Shown: positions 45,166-53,371, numbered from the stretch's first letter. The stretch is 64,000 bases of DNA from Chitinophaga pinensis (GCA_945874665.1 CAMCHJ010000001.1:434001-498000), one strand, 5' to 3'. The notes: generated by a model from the sequence alone, not told the origin. Made by a program: numbers and translations.

Positions 45166-46541
45166 AAAAGCTCTCCTACCTAGTGCTTTTGCTCACCCTT
45201 GCGGCTTGTGCACCTAAAACCAAGCCAGTGGTGCAGCAGCCTGAACCGCGACCCAGCTGGGTACTGCAGCGCCCGATTGAGCCAGGGTACTATACAGGCA
45301 TTGGGGTGGTGCGTAAAAACAATGGGGACTTCGATCACCTGGAGCAGGCTAAAAAAAATGCCTTCAATGACTTGGTATCCCAGATACAAGTAACGGTACA
45401 AGCCAACTCCATTCAATCGCAATTAGAGCGCAACCGCGAGTTCAGCGATGAGTTCCGGTCCTTTACCCGCCTCACCTCTAACGTGGCCATAGAAGATTAT
45501 GAGCTGGTAAACAGCTGGCAAAACGAAACTGAATATTGGGTGTATTACCGGTTGTCGACGGCCAGCTACCGCGAGCAAAAGGAGCGCCGCATGCGGGCGG
45601 CCATCGATCAAAGCATAAACGCGATGAGTCGCGCCAAAAATGCAGAGCAGGCGGGTAATTTGATGGAGGCGTACGACTTTTACTTCCGCGCGTTGGAGGC
45701 TGTGAAGGTATATGTGGGGGAACCTTTGAGTTACGAAACGGGCGGTAGTCAGCATTTTTTAGGCAATGACTTATTGTCGGCCATCAATCAACTATCCCGC
45801 AACATCGCCATCCGCGTAAATGTAAGCAACGTAAAAACCCGTGTGGGGATGACGGTTCCAGAAGAATTGCTCATCAGCGTGGCCCACCCGCGGGTGAATG
45901 GCAAGCCTGCCGCAAATTTTCCGCTTAAAATCTACTTCACCCAAGGTGCTGGCACAATAATTGGTAACAGCGTAACAGATAAGGATGGAGTTTGCCGCAT
46001 TCGCATTGCTAACATCACTGCACGAGACGCGTTGCAGGAATTATTGATAGAACCAGATTTAGAAGGCTTACTCGCAAACGACCCGGCGCGGCAAATGTGG
46101 CTCAAGATCATCGATCCACAGTCGCTCCCCCGCGAAAAGGTGATTATCGAAGTCAGTCGGCCCGTACTCCACGTTTTAGGCAACGAGCGGCAGTTTGGCA
46201 ATGAACGTCAAGTCAACCTCCTCCAAGGAGCGGCCAAGCAACGCCTTTCAAAAGAAGGCATCCGCTTTTCGGAACGCAGCGAAGCGGTTGATTACCGGTT
46301 GGTGATAGAGTCGAACACCCGACAAGGCGGCGTGGCCAATGGCATGTACACCGCCCTGTTAGATGTAAAAATAGTGCTGATTGATGCGCAGGGCAACGAA
46401 AAGTATGCGCAAACCCTGAGTGGCATTCGCGGCGTACAACTCGATTACCCACGAGCAGCCGAAGCAGCTTACCGCAGGGCGGCCGAAGACCTGGAATTAA
46501 CCGTGATACCAAAAATGTTAAACGTAATTTATAACCTTTAA
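45162..46541 (+). CDS. LPP20-family lipoprotein
   Basis: 459 aa. Ideal lipobox LAAC (Cys16). Residues about 30-150 match the LPP20 pattern: PSWVLQRPIEPGYYTGIGVV, then EQAKKNAFNDLVSQIQVTVQANS and a W/Y-rich WVYYRLS strand. The middle has an Ig-like or transthyretin-like part (NFPLKIYFTQGAGTIIGNSVTDKDGVCRIRI, about 250-280). The C-terminal part ends with a TolB-like AAEAAYRRAAEDLEL. The combined layout recalls Vibrio FlgT/FlgP proteins of the outer-membrane flagellar ring, although no flagellar genes are seen here. Second gene of the lipoprotein operon. Confidence 0.8.
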   Translation: MKKLSYLVLLLTLAACAPKTKPVVQQPEPRPSWVLQRPIEPGYYTGIGVVRKNNGDFDHLEQAKKNAFNDLVSQIQVTVQANSIQSQLERNREFSDEFRSFTRLTSNVAIEDYELVNSWQNETEYWVYYRLSTASYREQKERRMRAAIDQSINAMSRAKNAEQAGNLMEAYDFYFRALEAVKVYVGEPLSYETGGSQHFLGNDLLSAINQLSRNIAIRVNVSNVKTRVGMTVPEELLISVAHPRVNGKPAANFPLKIYFTQGAGTIIGNSVTDKDGVCRIRIANITARDALQELLIEPDLEGLLANDPARQMWLKIIDPQSLPREKVIIEVSRPVLHVLGNERQFGNERQVNLLQGAAKQRLSKEGIRFSERSEAVDYRLVIESNTRQGGVANGMYTALLDVKIVLIDAQGNEKYAQTLSGIRGVQLDYPRAAEAAYRRAAEDLELTVIPKMLNVIYNL

Positions 46542-46553
46542 ATTAACCAAACC

Positions 46554-47150
46554 ATGAAACGCATTACCCTCCTCAAAAGCAGCTTGGTTCTCCTCGCGCT
46601 TACCCTCACCCTCGCCGGCACCAGCTGTAAGAGCAAGAAAAAGGCCGAAGTAATCACGCCTTCCTCACAAGGTGAAATTGAAGTAAAACTATATTGCTCT
46701 GGCGATGAATATTTCAGTACCGCAGAACAGTTTCGCGCCAATGCCGTAGGTGAAAGCATGGACCAAAACACAGCCAAGCGCAAGGCCCTCAACGAGGCCC
46801 GCACGCAGTTGGCATCTTCTATCCAAACCACCATCAAAGCCACCACCGACAACTACGTAAACTCGCGCGAGTTCAACAACAAAGAAGAAGTGTTGGAGCG
46901 TTTTGAGTCCTTAAGCCGTGAAGTTGTAAACCAACAGCTCAATGGCACCCGCACCATTTGCGAGCGCCTCACCAAAACCCCACAGGGTACGTTTAAGTCG
47001 TATGTGGCCATTGAACTAGGCGGTGAAGACTTCCTCAAGAGCATGAACGACCGTTTGAGCAAAGACGAGCGGCTGCGCATCGATTACGATTATGAAAAGT
47101 TCAAAGAGACCTTCGACAAGGAAATGGACAAGTTCGAAAAAGGCCGCTGA
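46554..47150 (+). CDS. Small LPP20-like lipoprotein
   Basis: 198 aa. Signal ending LAGTSC (Cys26), followed by a lysine-rich stretch. The body has the LPP20-like plan: GEIEVKLYCSGDEYFSTAEQFRANAVGESMDQNTAKRKALNEARTQLASSI (short glycine-rich strand, then a long helix), an amphipathic ERFESLSREVVNQQL and a terminal acidic/lysine coil. Third gene of the operon, 12 nt after the second, and closed by a strong terminator. Confidence 0.75.
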   Translation: MKRITLLKSSLVLLALTLTLAGTSCKSKKKAEVITPSSQGEIEVKLYCSGDEYFSTAEQFRANAVGESMDQNTAKRKALNEARTQLASSIQTTIKATTDNYVNSREFNNKEEVLERFESLSREVVNQQLNGTRTICERLTKTPQGTFKSYVAIELGGEDFLKSMNDRLSKDERLRIDYDYEKFKETFDKEMDKFEKGR

Positions 47151-47160
47151 GCCATTTTTT

Positions 47161-47199
47161 AAGCAAAAAAGCAGTTGATTTTCAGCTGCTTTTTTGCTT
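47161..47199 (+). terminator. Intrinsic terminator of the lipoprotein operon
   Basis: A perfect 14-bp stem, AAGCAAAAAAGCAG (47161-47174) and CTGCTTTTTTGCTT (47186-47199); its own right arm supplies the T tract. Confidence 0.85.
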
Positions 47200-47220
47200 T
47201 TAAGCTGCCAAGTGGAGGCT

Positions 47221-47483
47221 TCATTTCTCCTCACGCCAGATGTTGGCGATGGAAAGGAGGGGATTTAACGGGAGGACTGGCCTCCCTCTTCCACAAGCCC
47301 TTTGTGGCTTTATCGAACGTGCGATAGCAGTGATGTGATTAAAACGGTCAGCTCCGTTTATTGAACACAGAAAATCAAAACGACATGCGCTGCCCACGGG
47401 CTTACGATTCGATGGACGCCAGGAGCGGCCACAGCCAAGTGCGAAGTACTTTGGGCGATGGCAGTACTTTCGCCATTTTTTTT
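47221..47483 (+). ncRNA. Candidate structured RNA (no ORF), unknown family
   Basis: A gene-free stretch with five successive small perfect hairpins: CGCCA/TGGCG (47234-47248), GGGAGG/CCTCCC (47270-47286), CCACAA/TTGTGG (47291-47307), TATCG/CGATA (47311-47326) and AAACGG/CCGTTT (47342-47359). It ends in an intrinsic terminator (47441-47483) with no coding gene to terminate. I see no match to RNase P, SRP, tmRNA or 6S RNA, and no TAnnTTTG box upstream, which weakens the case. Confidence 0.35.
47441..47483 (+). terminator. Intrinsic terminator downstream of the candidate RNA
   Basis: GCGAAGTACT (47441-47450) pairs with AGTACTTTCGC (47463-47473) with one bulge; a T run (47476-47483) follows. Confidence 0.75.
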
Positions 47484-47496
47484 GGTGCTTTAAACG

Positions 47497-47504
47497 TATT
47501 TTTG
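47497..47504 (+). promoter_or_regulatory. -7 box of the 176-aa gene (leaderless arrangement)
   Basis: TATTTTTG, CTGC, ATG. Confidence 0.65.
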
Positions 47505-47508
47505 CTGC

Positions 47509-48039
47509 ATGGAAGCGCAACAAACCCTCCTTTACGGGATCATAGAAGATAATTTGGTACTGGCCCCTGAGGCGGAGGCAATGGCTCAGGCAAGACTTTG
47601 GCATGCGATTAAAAATGCGGAGACTTGGCAGGACTTCATCGATTTTACATCTCAGGAGACTTTCGATGCACTCATGCTCGAAATACTAGAGGTTTTGGGT
47701 CACGAGGCGCTGTACACGCAGTATTTGATGGGGGAAGATTTAAGCAGCTACATCACCAATTTGTATTTGCCGCTGCCAGAAGATGCCTTTAGCACAGACC
47801 TCCTACCTGGCTTTGAAGAAGGGACCTATATGCCTGTTTTCGCGCAAGAAATGATCGCATGGCTGCCCGAAGATTTGCAGGAGCATTTGGGTCAAATAGA
47901 CCGCCATCCCATCCACGAGTTCATCTACCGTATTGAGCCTGACAAAGCTGAAATGGTGGTTCAAACCCTTGCCGCAGCTGGTTTTGAGGTAAAGCTCAAC
48001 CAGGAATTGATGGAGCAGGCGCATGGCTTGACCGATTAG
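47509..48039 (+). CDS. Hypothetical acidic protein
   Basis: 176 aa, soluble, rich in Glu, Asp and Leu with no signal peptide, membrane span or motif I can recognise. The promoter box with the 4-nt spacing seen elsewhere, and a start immediately after an upstream terminator, support it as a real gene. The last 44 nt overlap the end of the convergent MFS gene. Confidence 0.7.
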   Translation: MEAQQTLLYGIIEDNLVLAPEAEAMAQARLWHAIKNAETWQDFIDFTSQETFDALMLEILEVLGHEALYTQYLMGEDLSSYITNLYLPLPEDAFSTDLLPGFEEGTYMPVFAQEMIAWLPEDLQEHLGQIDRHPIHEFIYRIEPDKAEMVVQTLAAAGFEVKLNQELMEQAHGLTD

Positions 48040-49258
48040 CGCGCTTGCTCAGCACCCAAGTCAATACCAACCAAGAGGCTGCAATAAACAACGCTGCGCC
48101 GTAAATCGGCATGCGGATGTCGAGGCCTACAATCACGCCCCCAATCAAAGGCGGCAGCATCTGCGCTACGGCGTTTACCGACTGATTGATTCCCAGTATT
48201 TCGCCTTGGATGCTCGGTCCTGCCAAATTTGACACCGTAGCTGTGATGTTTGGCGACGAAAGGCCTTGAAAAATGCTGATAAACGGCAACACCAAAAACA
48301 GCTGCCAGCTTACGTTCGGAACCAACAAAAGCAACATCGCTACCGCCAACAAGGGAAGTGAAAAACGTAAAACTTGGGGTGCGGTGAATCGTTTTGACAC
48401 GGGACGAATGAAAACACCTTGTGTAAGTGCTATCCAAATGCCCATATAGCCAAACAACTGCCCAATATCGGCCTCTCGGTAGTCGAAATTTTCGATTAAA
48501 TAAACCTGAATAAACTGGGTAAAGAACGTGAAGCCGAAAATGAATAAAAACGAGACGGCAAAAATACTGCGCAGACTTTCGTTGGTGAAGGCCGTTCGGA
48601 TGTTGCGAAAGCCCGTGGTAAAATTGAGCGAGCGGTTGACCTTTGCGCCAATGGTCTCTCTAAATCGGAAGTAGATAAGCGCCAAATTAACTACGGCTAA
48701 GCCGGCCGAAAACCAAAAGGGGGTGGCATAGGTGAACCAGCTTACGAGCTCGTTGTTGGCCAATTGTCCGCCTAAAAACGGCCCAATCACAAATCCAATC
48801 CCAAAAGCAGCGCCTACCATCCCAAAGTTTTTGCTTTTATCCTCCGGTTTGCTGATGTCGGCCAGTGACGAATAAATAACCGCCAAATTACCGGCACAAA
48901 AACCATTGAGCATCCGGCCAGCAAACAACATCCAAGTGGCACCAAGCTCAATGCCGCTACCAATGATGAGGTAACCCACAGTGGTGCCGATGATGGAGCC
49001 AAAAAGCACTTTTTTACGTCCCAATTTGTCGCTGAGCGCCCCCAGGAAGCTCGAGCCGAAAAACTGCATGAGGGAGAAGCTCGAAATGAGCACGCCCATC
49101 AGTATGGTTCGCTGCTGAAAACTATAATGGTCGGGTAGCAAATGGCGCTCTACATCTAAAAACAAGGGCGCAATGATGGGTATGATGATACCCACCCCAA
49201 GCAAATCGAGGAAAGTGGTAAAAAAGATGATGCCGAGTTGGCTCTTAGGCGGGGCCAT
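47996..49258 (-). CDS. MFS transporter, TCR/Tet-like
   Basis: 420 aa with about twelve helices. The MFS signature between TM2 and TM3 (GALSDKLGRKKVLFGS, about 72-87), TM1 FLDLLGVGIIIPII and TM5 GMVGAAFGIGFVIGPFLGG (motif C, about 141-159) place it with drug:proton antiporters like TetA. The actual substrate is unknown. It begins 3 nt after the phosphatidylserine decarboxylase gene, so it is probably co-transcribed. Confidence 0.92.
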   Translation of the reverse strand: MAPPKSQLGIIFFTTFLDLLGVGIIIPIIAPLFLDVERHLLPDHYSFQQRTILMGVLISSFSLMQFFGSSFLGALSDKLGRKKVLFGSIIGTTVGYLIIGSGIELGATWMLFAGRMLNGFCAGNLAVIYSSLADISKPEDKSKNFGMVGAAFGIGFVIGPFLGGQLANNELVSWFTYATPFWFSAGLAVVNLALIYFRFRETIGAKVNRSLNFTTGFRNIRTAFTNESLRSIFAVSFLFIFGFTFFTQFIQVYLIENFDYREADIGQLFGYMGIWIALTQGVFIRPVSKRFTAPQVLRFSLPLLAVAMLLLLVPNVSWQLFLVLPFISIFQGLSSPNITATVSNLAGPSIQGEILGINQSVNAVAQMLPPLIGGVIVGLDIRMPIYGAALFIAASWLVLTWVLSKRANRSSHAPAPSIPG

Positions 49259-49261
49259 TTT

Positions 49262-49918
49262 TTATTCGAAAGTAGCCAAAACGGTTTCGCCTCCGCGCAC
49301 TTTATCGTTGATGTTCACATTTACTTTGGTACCCACAGGTAAAAAGATGTCGATGCGACTACCAAATTTGATGAAGCCGTACTCTTGTCCTTGCACCACC
49401 GGATCGCCCTCTTTGATATACCAACGGATGCGGCGTGCCACTGCACCAGCAATTTGGCGGTAGAGCACGGGAATGCCCGCTTCATTTTCGACTACCACTG
49501 TGGTGCGCTCGTTGAGCGTGGAGGACTTGGGATGCCAAGCTACCAGGTACTTGCCTGGATGGTATTTAAAAAACTTCACCGTCCCAGTTACTGGGTTGCG
49601 GTTTACGTGCACGTTGAGCGGTGACATAAAAATACTCAACTGTAAGCGCTTGCCCTTGAAGTATTCGGGCTCCTCCACGTCTTCAATAATTACCATTTTG
49701 CCGTCGGCAGGGGCAATTACGTGCATCGGATTAACAACCGTGCTGCGGGTTGGGTTGCGGAAAAATTGCACCACCAACACCACCATGGTAAGGATGACCA
49801 GGTAGCCAGCGGCTGAAATAATTTTGTACTGGCCGAGAAAATGGTTCACGACCCAAGCCAGCACACCTGCAAGTAACAGGGTGGTGGCAATGATGGTATA
49901 GCCTTCGCGATGTATCAT
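49262..49918 (-). CDS. psd: Phosphatidylserine decarboxylase family protein
   Basis: 218 aa, the short archaeal/Bacteroidota type. Two N-terminal membrane helices, then APADGKMVIIEDV, FMSPLNVHVNRNPV and the autocleavage segment KFGSRIDIFLP near the C-terminus; the Ser of GS becomes the pyruvoyl group. Converts phosphatidylserine to phosphatidylethanolamine. Its partner in lipid synthesis, cdsA, lies 1.5 kb upstream on the same strand, with a glutamate dehydrogenase gene between them. Confidence 0.93.
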   Translation of the reverse strand: MIHREGYTIIATTLLLAGVLAWVVNHFLGQYKIISAAGYLVILTMVVLVVQFFRNPTRSTVVNPMHVIAPADGKMVIIEDVEEPEYFKGKRLQLSIFMSPLNVHVNRNPVTGTVKFFKYHPGKYLVAWHPKSSTLNERTTVVVENEAGIPVLYRQIAGAVARRIRWYIKEGDPVVQGQEYGFIKFGSRIDIFLPVGTKVNVNINDKVRGGETVLATFE

Positions 49919-49944
49919 AAAAAAAGCCGCGCTTTTTGCGCGGC
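49919..49944 (-). terminator. Intrinsic terminator after the glutamate dehydrogenase gene
   Basis: GCCGCGC/GCGCGGC stem with a 5-nt loop. On the minus strand it is followed by seven T ending at the psd start codon. Confidence 0.8.
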
Positions 49945-49980
49945 CTCAAATTTCGTGTTTTGTATTGAAAGCACCAGCAA

Positions 49981-51252
49981 TTAAATGCCGCCACGTAATA
50001 AGGTTACTTGCGCAACCTTGTCGATGGCCACCACGTAAGCCGCGATGCGCATGCTGCAGTTGTGCTGCAAGCTGGCTTGGTATACTTGCTCAAACGACTC
50101 TTTCATGTTGCGGTCGGCACGGCGGTTTACGCGCTCCTCAGTCCAGAAATAGCCCAAACGGTTTTGCACCCACTCAAAATAAGAGACAGTTACACCACCA
50201 GCGTTGGCCAAAATATCAGGTACTACCATGATGCCTTTTTCGTGCAAAATATCGTCGGCGGAGGCGGAAACAGGACCATTGGCACCTTCTACAATCAACT
50301 TCGCCTTGATGCGCGCCGCATTGTGCTTGGTGATTTGGTCTTCCATGGCCGCAGGTACCAAAACATCTACATCTAATTCAAGCAATTGGTCGTTGCTGAT
50401 TTTTTCAGCACCTGGGAAGCCGTCGAGCTGACCTTTGTTCGCCTTGCTGTAAGCAATGGCTTCGTCTACATTGATGCCGTTGGGATTGTAATAGCCACCG
50501 GTTACGTCGCTAATGGCCAAAATTTTCAAGCCTTGCTGCTCAATGAGCTTGGCCGAAATACTGCCTACGTTGCCAAATCCTTGCACAGCGCAGGTAGATT
50601 TGAATGGATTTAAGCCCATTTTTAACATGGCTGAGCGCGTGGCTACCATTACACCGCGACCAGTAGCTTCCACACGACCTTTAGAGCCGCCCATTACCAA
50701 AGGCTTTCCGGTTACAACGGCTGGCGAACTGTAACCCACCAATTTGCTGTATTGGTCCATGAGCCAGGCCATTTCGCGGGGACCAGTACCCATATCGGGC
50801 GCTGGAATATCCTTTTCGGGACCAAATACGTCGATCATCGCACGGGTGTAAGCACGGGTGAGGCGCTCCACTTCGTTAGCCGACATGCTGCGCGGGTCAC
50901 ATTTGATGCCACCTTTGCCACCCCCGAAAGGGATGTTCGATACGGCACACTTCCAAGTCATCCAAGCGGCCAAAGCCTTTACTTCGTCGAGGTGCACATC
51001 CATCGAATAACGGATACCGCCTTTGGCAGGACCGAGGTTGATGTTGTGTACCACTCGGAAGCCTTCGAAAACTTCGATGTGACCGTCGTCCATGGTAACA
51101 GGGAGACTTACGATGACCTGTTTGGCGGGCGATTTGAGTACATTATACAAGCCTGCATCGAGGTTGAGGATTTTGGCTGCGATGTCGAAGCGCGACATCA
51201 TGGAATCGAATGGATTCTCGGCCACTTTTTGGTTTTCAGCGTTTGCTGACAT
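49981..51252 (-). CDS. Glutamate dehydrogenase
   Basis: 423 aa, the hexameric short type. The substrate-pocket lysines lie in NLGPAKGGIRY (about 72-82) and the catalytic one in PFGGGKGGIKCDP (about 107-119). Also APDMGTGPREMAW and the nucleotide-binding VQGFGNVGSISAKLI (about 224-238). It interconverts glutamate with 2-oxoglutarate and ammonium; coenzyme preference cannot be decided by eye. It is distinct in sequence from the paralogue at 6852. It has its own promoter and terminator, so it is a separate unit between cdsA and psd. Confidence 0.95.
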   Translation of the reverse strand: MSANAENQKVAENPFDSMMSRFDIAAKILNLDAGLYNVLKSPAKQVIVSLPVTMDDGHIEVFEGFRVVHNINLGPAKGGIRYSMDVHLDEVKALAAWMTWKCAVSNIPFGGGKGGIKCDPRSMSANEVERLTRAYTRAMIDVFGPEKDIPAPDMGTGPREMAWLMDQYSKLVGYSSPAVVTGKPLVMGGSKGRVEATGRGVMVATRSAMLKMGLNPFKSTCAVQGFGNVGSISAKLIEQQGLKILAISDVTGGYYNPNGINVDEAIAYSKANKGQLDGFPGAEKISNDQLLELDVDVLVPAAMEDQITKHNAARIKAKLIVEGANGPVSASADDILHEKGIMVVPDILANAGGVTVSYFEWVQNRLGYFWTEERVNRRADRNMKESFEQVYQASLQHNCSMRIAAYVVAIDKVAQVTLLRGGI

Positions 51253-51297
51253 GGTACTGGTTTAGGTTAATGATTAAGAAATCGTTAAAAAACAGCT

Positions 51298-51305
51298 CAA
51301 AGTTA
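51298..51305 (-). promoter_or_regulatory. Glutamate dehydrogenase promoter -7 box
   Basis: Minus-strand TAACTTTG, 45 nt upstream of the ATG. Confidence 0.55.
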
Positions 51306-51377
51306 TGAATTTGCACAAGCCTTGTGGCTTCGAGCGCCTTTTTTTTATGAAATTCTAATTTGCTGATTACTTGGATT

Positions 51378-52199
51378 TTACAATACTTGGATGAGGCGGA
51401 TGTAGGCGTACACCATGGGAGCCGACAGGATAAGCGAGTCGAAACGGTCGAGCACACCGCCATGTCCTGGTAATAAACTGCCTGAGTCTTTGCGCTCAAA
51501 ACTGCGCTTAAGCAGCGATTCGATGAGGTCGCCGTAAATGCCGCTTATCGATACAATGGCCGCGATAACCACCCAGTCGAGGCGGTCTAAGCTATCAAAC
51601 ATGGGCGCTACCACCAGCCAACCAAAGAGCAAAGCCGCCACAATGCCACCTAAACTGCCTTCAATGGTCTTATTGGGAGAGATGCGTTCGAATAATTTTG
51701 TTTTGCCGATGGCCCGACCAACCACATAGGCTCCTGAATCGCTTACCCAGAGAAAAATGAAGATCCCTAATACCAATTCGTAATTGTAAAAACCGAAGGG
51801 CAAAAAGGCCATGTAGTTTAATAGCGCAAAGGGCAGGGTGATGTAAAGCAATCCAAGCACCGTTAAGCCGATATTCTCAAAAGGCTTGTCGCGGTTTTTA
51901 TACAACTCCACGAGAAAAAAGCTGGCGCAGATGGGAATAAGCAGCTCTAGCCATTCAAAGGGAACGAGCTGCGCGGCAGTTAAGGCGCACAATACATAAA
52001 TGCTGGCACCGGCAAAAAGGGAGGCAAAATAATCCCGTTTTTTGACCTTAGGCGCTGCCATTCGGTAGAACTCGAAGAGGCCCACCAAGCTGATAAACAG
52101 GAAAAATAAACTGAAATAGTAGAAGCCAGCGGTGAGGCTGAAAATAATTAGTCCCATGAGGACAGCCCCCGTCAGTATGCGTTGCACCAAATTATTCAT
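51378..52199 (-). CDS. cdsA: Phosphatidate cytidylyltransferase
   Basis: 273 aa, about seven to eight membrane helices. The family signature near the C-terminus is seen: LLKRSFERKDSGSLLPGHGGVLDRFDS (about 227-253), including the metal-binding DRFDS. Makes CDP-diacylglycerol from phosphatidate and CTP in the inner membrane, the entry point to phospholipids including the phosphatidylserine used by psd. It lies 9 nt after the DUF2007 gene. Confidence 0.95.
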   Translation of the reverse strand: MNNLVQRILTGAVLMGLIIFSLTAGFYYFSLFFLFISLVGLFEFYRMAAPKVKKRDYFASLFAGASIYVLCALTAAQLVPFEWLELLIPICASFFLVELYKNRDKPFENIGLTVLGLLYITLPFALLNYMAFLPFGFYNYELVLGIFIFLWVSDSGAYVVGRAIGKTKLFERISPNKTIEGSLGGIVAALLFGWLVVAPMFDSLDRLDWVVIAAIVSISGIYGDLIESLLKRSFERKDSGSLLPGHGGVLDRFDSLILSAPMVYAYIRLIQVL

Positions 52200-52208
52200 C
52201 TCAAAAAA

Positions 52209-52418
52209 TTATTGGTTGCGCTCCATTAATAAAAGCAGCGCTTCGGCGGTATGTTGTTGACTGGGAGGTACCATCACAGCAGCGCTACCAAACACTTGGT
52301 AAGAAGAATCACGCTGGTTCATCACAATGGCTTGCACCTCGTTTTCATCCAAGTAGGCTTTTACCAATTCGGCCTGCCAAGGGACTTCAGTTTCATAAAT
52401 TTTAATCCAGTCGCTCAA
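52209..52418 (-). CDS. DUF2007 family small protein
   Basis: 69 aa. Starts at TTG (52416-52418), inside the end of the CPBP gene (17-nt overlap). WIKIYETEVPWQAELVKAYLDENEVQAIVMNQ and the closing VPPSQQHTAEALLLL match DUF2007, a ferredoxin-like fold sometimes called a signal-transducing domain. Function unknown. It sits in a CPBP-DUF2007-cdsA unit. Confidence 0.85.
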   Translation of the reverse strand: MSDWIKIYETEVPWQAELVKAYLDENEVQAIVMNQRDSSYQVFGSAAVMVPPSQQHTAEALLLLMERNQ

Positions 52419-53331
52419 ATGCTCCTTCTTTTTTGCGGCTCTGCAGCCAATAAAGCAATAAAATAGTTAATAACACACTCGCAATAACCGTCCACAAGGG
52501 AAGCGCACTCAGCTGTTCTTCTTCAAAACTCACCCAACCGTTGCGCATGCTGTATTCGCCAAGTACGGCCACGCCATTGTTTACAAAGTGTCCAAAGATA
52601 GCGGGTAAAAGGCTTCCCGTCCAAAAAACAAGGTAGCCAAAGCACGCGCCGAGCAGCATACGGGGCAAAAACCCAAACCATTGCATGTGAATGGCACTGA
52701 AGAGGATGGCGGTTACCCAGATGGCGATGTGCGGGTTCCGGCTGGCTTGGAAAAAGCTACGTTGCAGGATGCCGCGGAAAATGATTTCTTCGCCAACGGC
52801 TGGTAGCAGCACCAAAATGCCGATGTTAATGAGCAAGGCGGTGATGTCTGTGCGCTGCATGAGCAAGCCGATAGTTTTTTCTGCTTGGGCTTCGCTGGCC
52901 CGAAGTTGATTTTCGAGCTCGGTCCAGGCGGCGGGTAGCTCAATGCCCTGGTTCCAGCCATAAACGGTGTAGATGAGGGGGATGCTACCTACTATGAGAG
53001 CCAAAACTGCGGCATAGGTAGTAAAACTGACTTTGTGCTGCAGACCGAAGGTGGCAAAGGGGGTGTTAAAATCCCAATAATAACTAAAAATGAGGCCGGG
53101 TACCAGGAATACACCGATGGCGGTAATGCCTTGCAGGTACCAAATGAGGGGAATGATGGCTGGGTCCTCTAAGTTACCGTCCATCATGGCGGTGGCAGGT
53201 AAACCAGTAACCGCTAGCGAACTGCTGAGGGCAATCATGGCTAAAAGTCCACCGCTCAGCATGCACAACAGCACCAAAAGCAGCATTTGGAGGAAGGGTG
53301 GGTGCTCGCGCAAGGACTTATCTGACAGCAT
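52402..53331 (-). CDS. CPBP-family intramembrane metalloprotease
   Basis: 309 aa, about eight membrane helices. The Abi/CPBP motifs are present: motif 1 AVGEEIIFRGILQRSF (about 183-198) with the Glu-Glu pair and Arg, motif 2 with His in SAIHMQWFGFLPRM, and motif 3 FGHFVNNGVAVL. These are Rce1-like glutamic/metal intramembrane endopeptidases; bacterial substrates are mostly unknown. Divergent from dusB, with a palindromic promoter-like box exactly midway. Confidence 0.9.
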   Translation of the reverse strand: MLSDKSLREHPPFLQMLLLVLLCMLSGGLLAMIALSSSLAVTGLPATAMMDGNLEDPAIIPLIWYLQGITAIGVFLVPGLIFSYYWDFNTPFATFGLQHKVSFTTYAAVLALIVGSIPLIYTVYGWNQGIELPAAWTELENQLRASEAQAEKTIGLLMQRTDITALLINIGILVLLPAVGEEIIFRGILQRSFFQASRNPHIAIWVTAILFSAIHMQWFGFLPRMLLGACFGYLVFWTGSLLPAIFGHFVNNGVAVLGEYSMRNGWVSFEEEQLSALPLWTVIASVLLTILLLYWLQSRKKEGAFERLD

Positions 53332-53347
53332 TCGATCAATTTTTGCG

Positions 53348-53355
53348 TAAATTTA
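53348..53355. promoter_or_regulatory. Palindromic TAAATTTA box shared by dusB and the CPBP gene
   Basis: TAAATTTA is its own reverse complement and a one-mismatch version of TAnnTTTG on both strands. It is flanked by G and C, so the palindrome is 10 bp. It lies 16 nt from the dusB ATG on one side and 16 nt from the CPBP ATG on the other. Confidence 0.5.
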
Positions 53356-53371
53356 CACGATTTTTTAGGCT

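Noticed and set aside
47221-47483. RNase P RNA, SRP RNA, tmRNA or 6S RNA in the gene-free stretch
   Set aside because: None of the conserved sequence blocks of these RNAs (for example GAGGAAAGTCC or the SRP GGTCAGG loop region) is present.
51310-51343. AAGCC/GGCTT hairpin and a T run on the plus strand near the glutamate dehydrogenase promoter
   Set aside because: The T run is separated from the hairpin by about 9 nt and there is no plus-strand gene to terminate.
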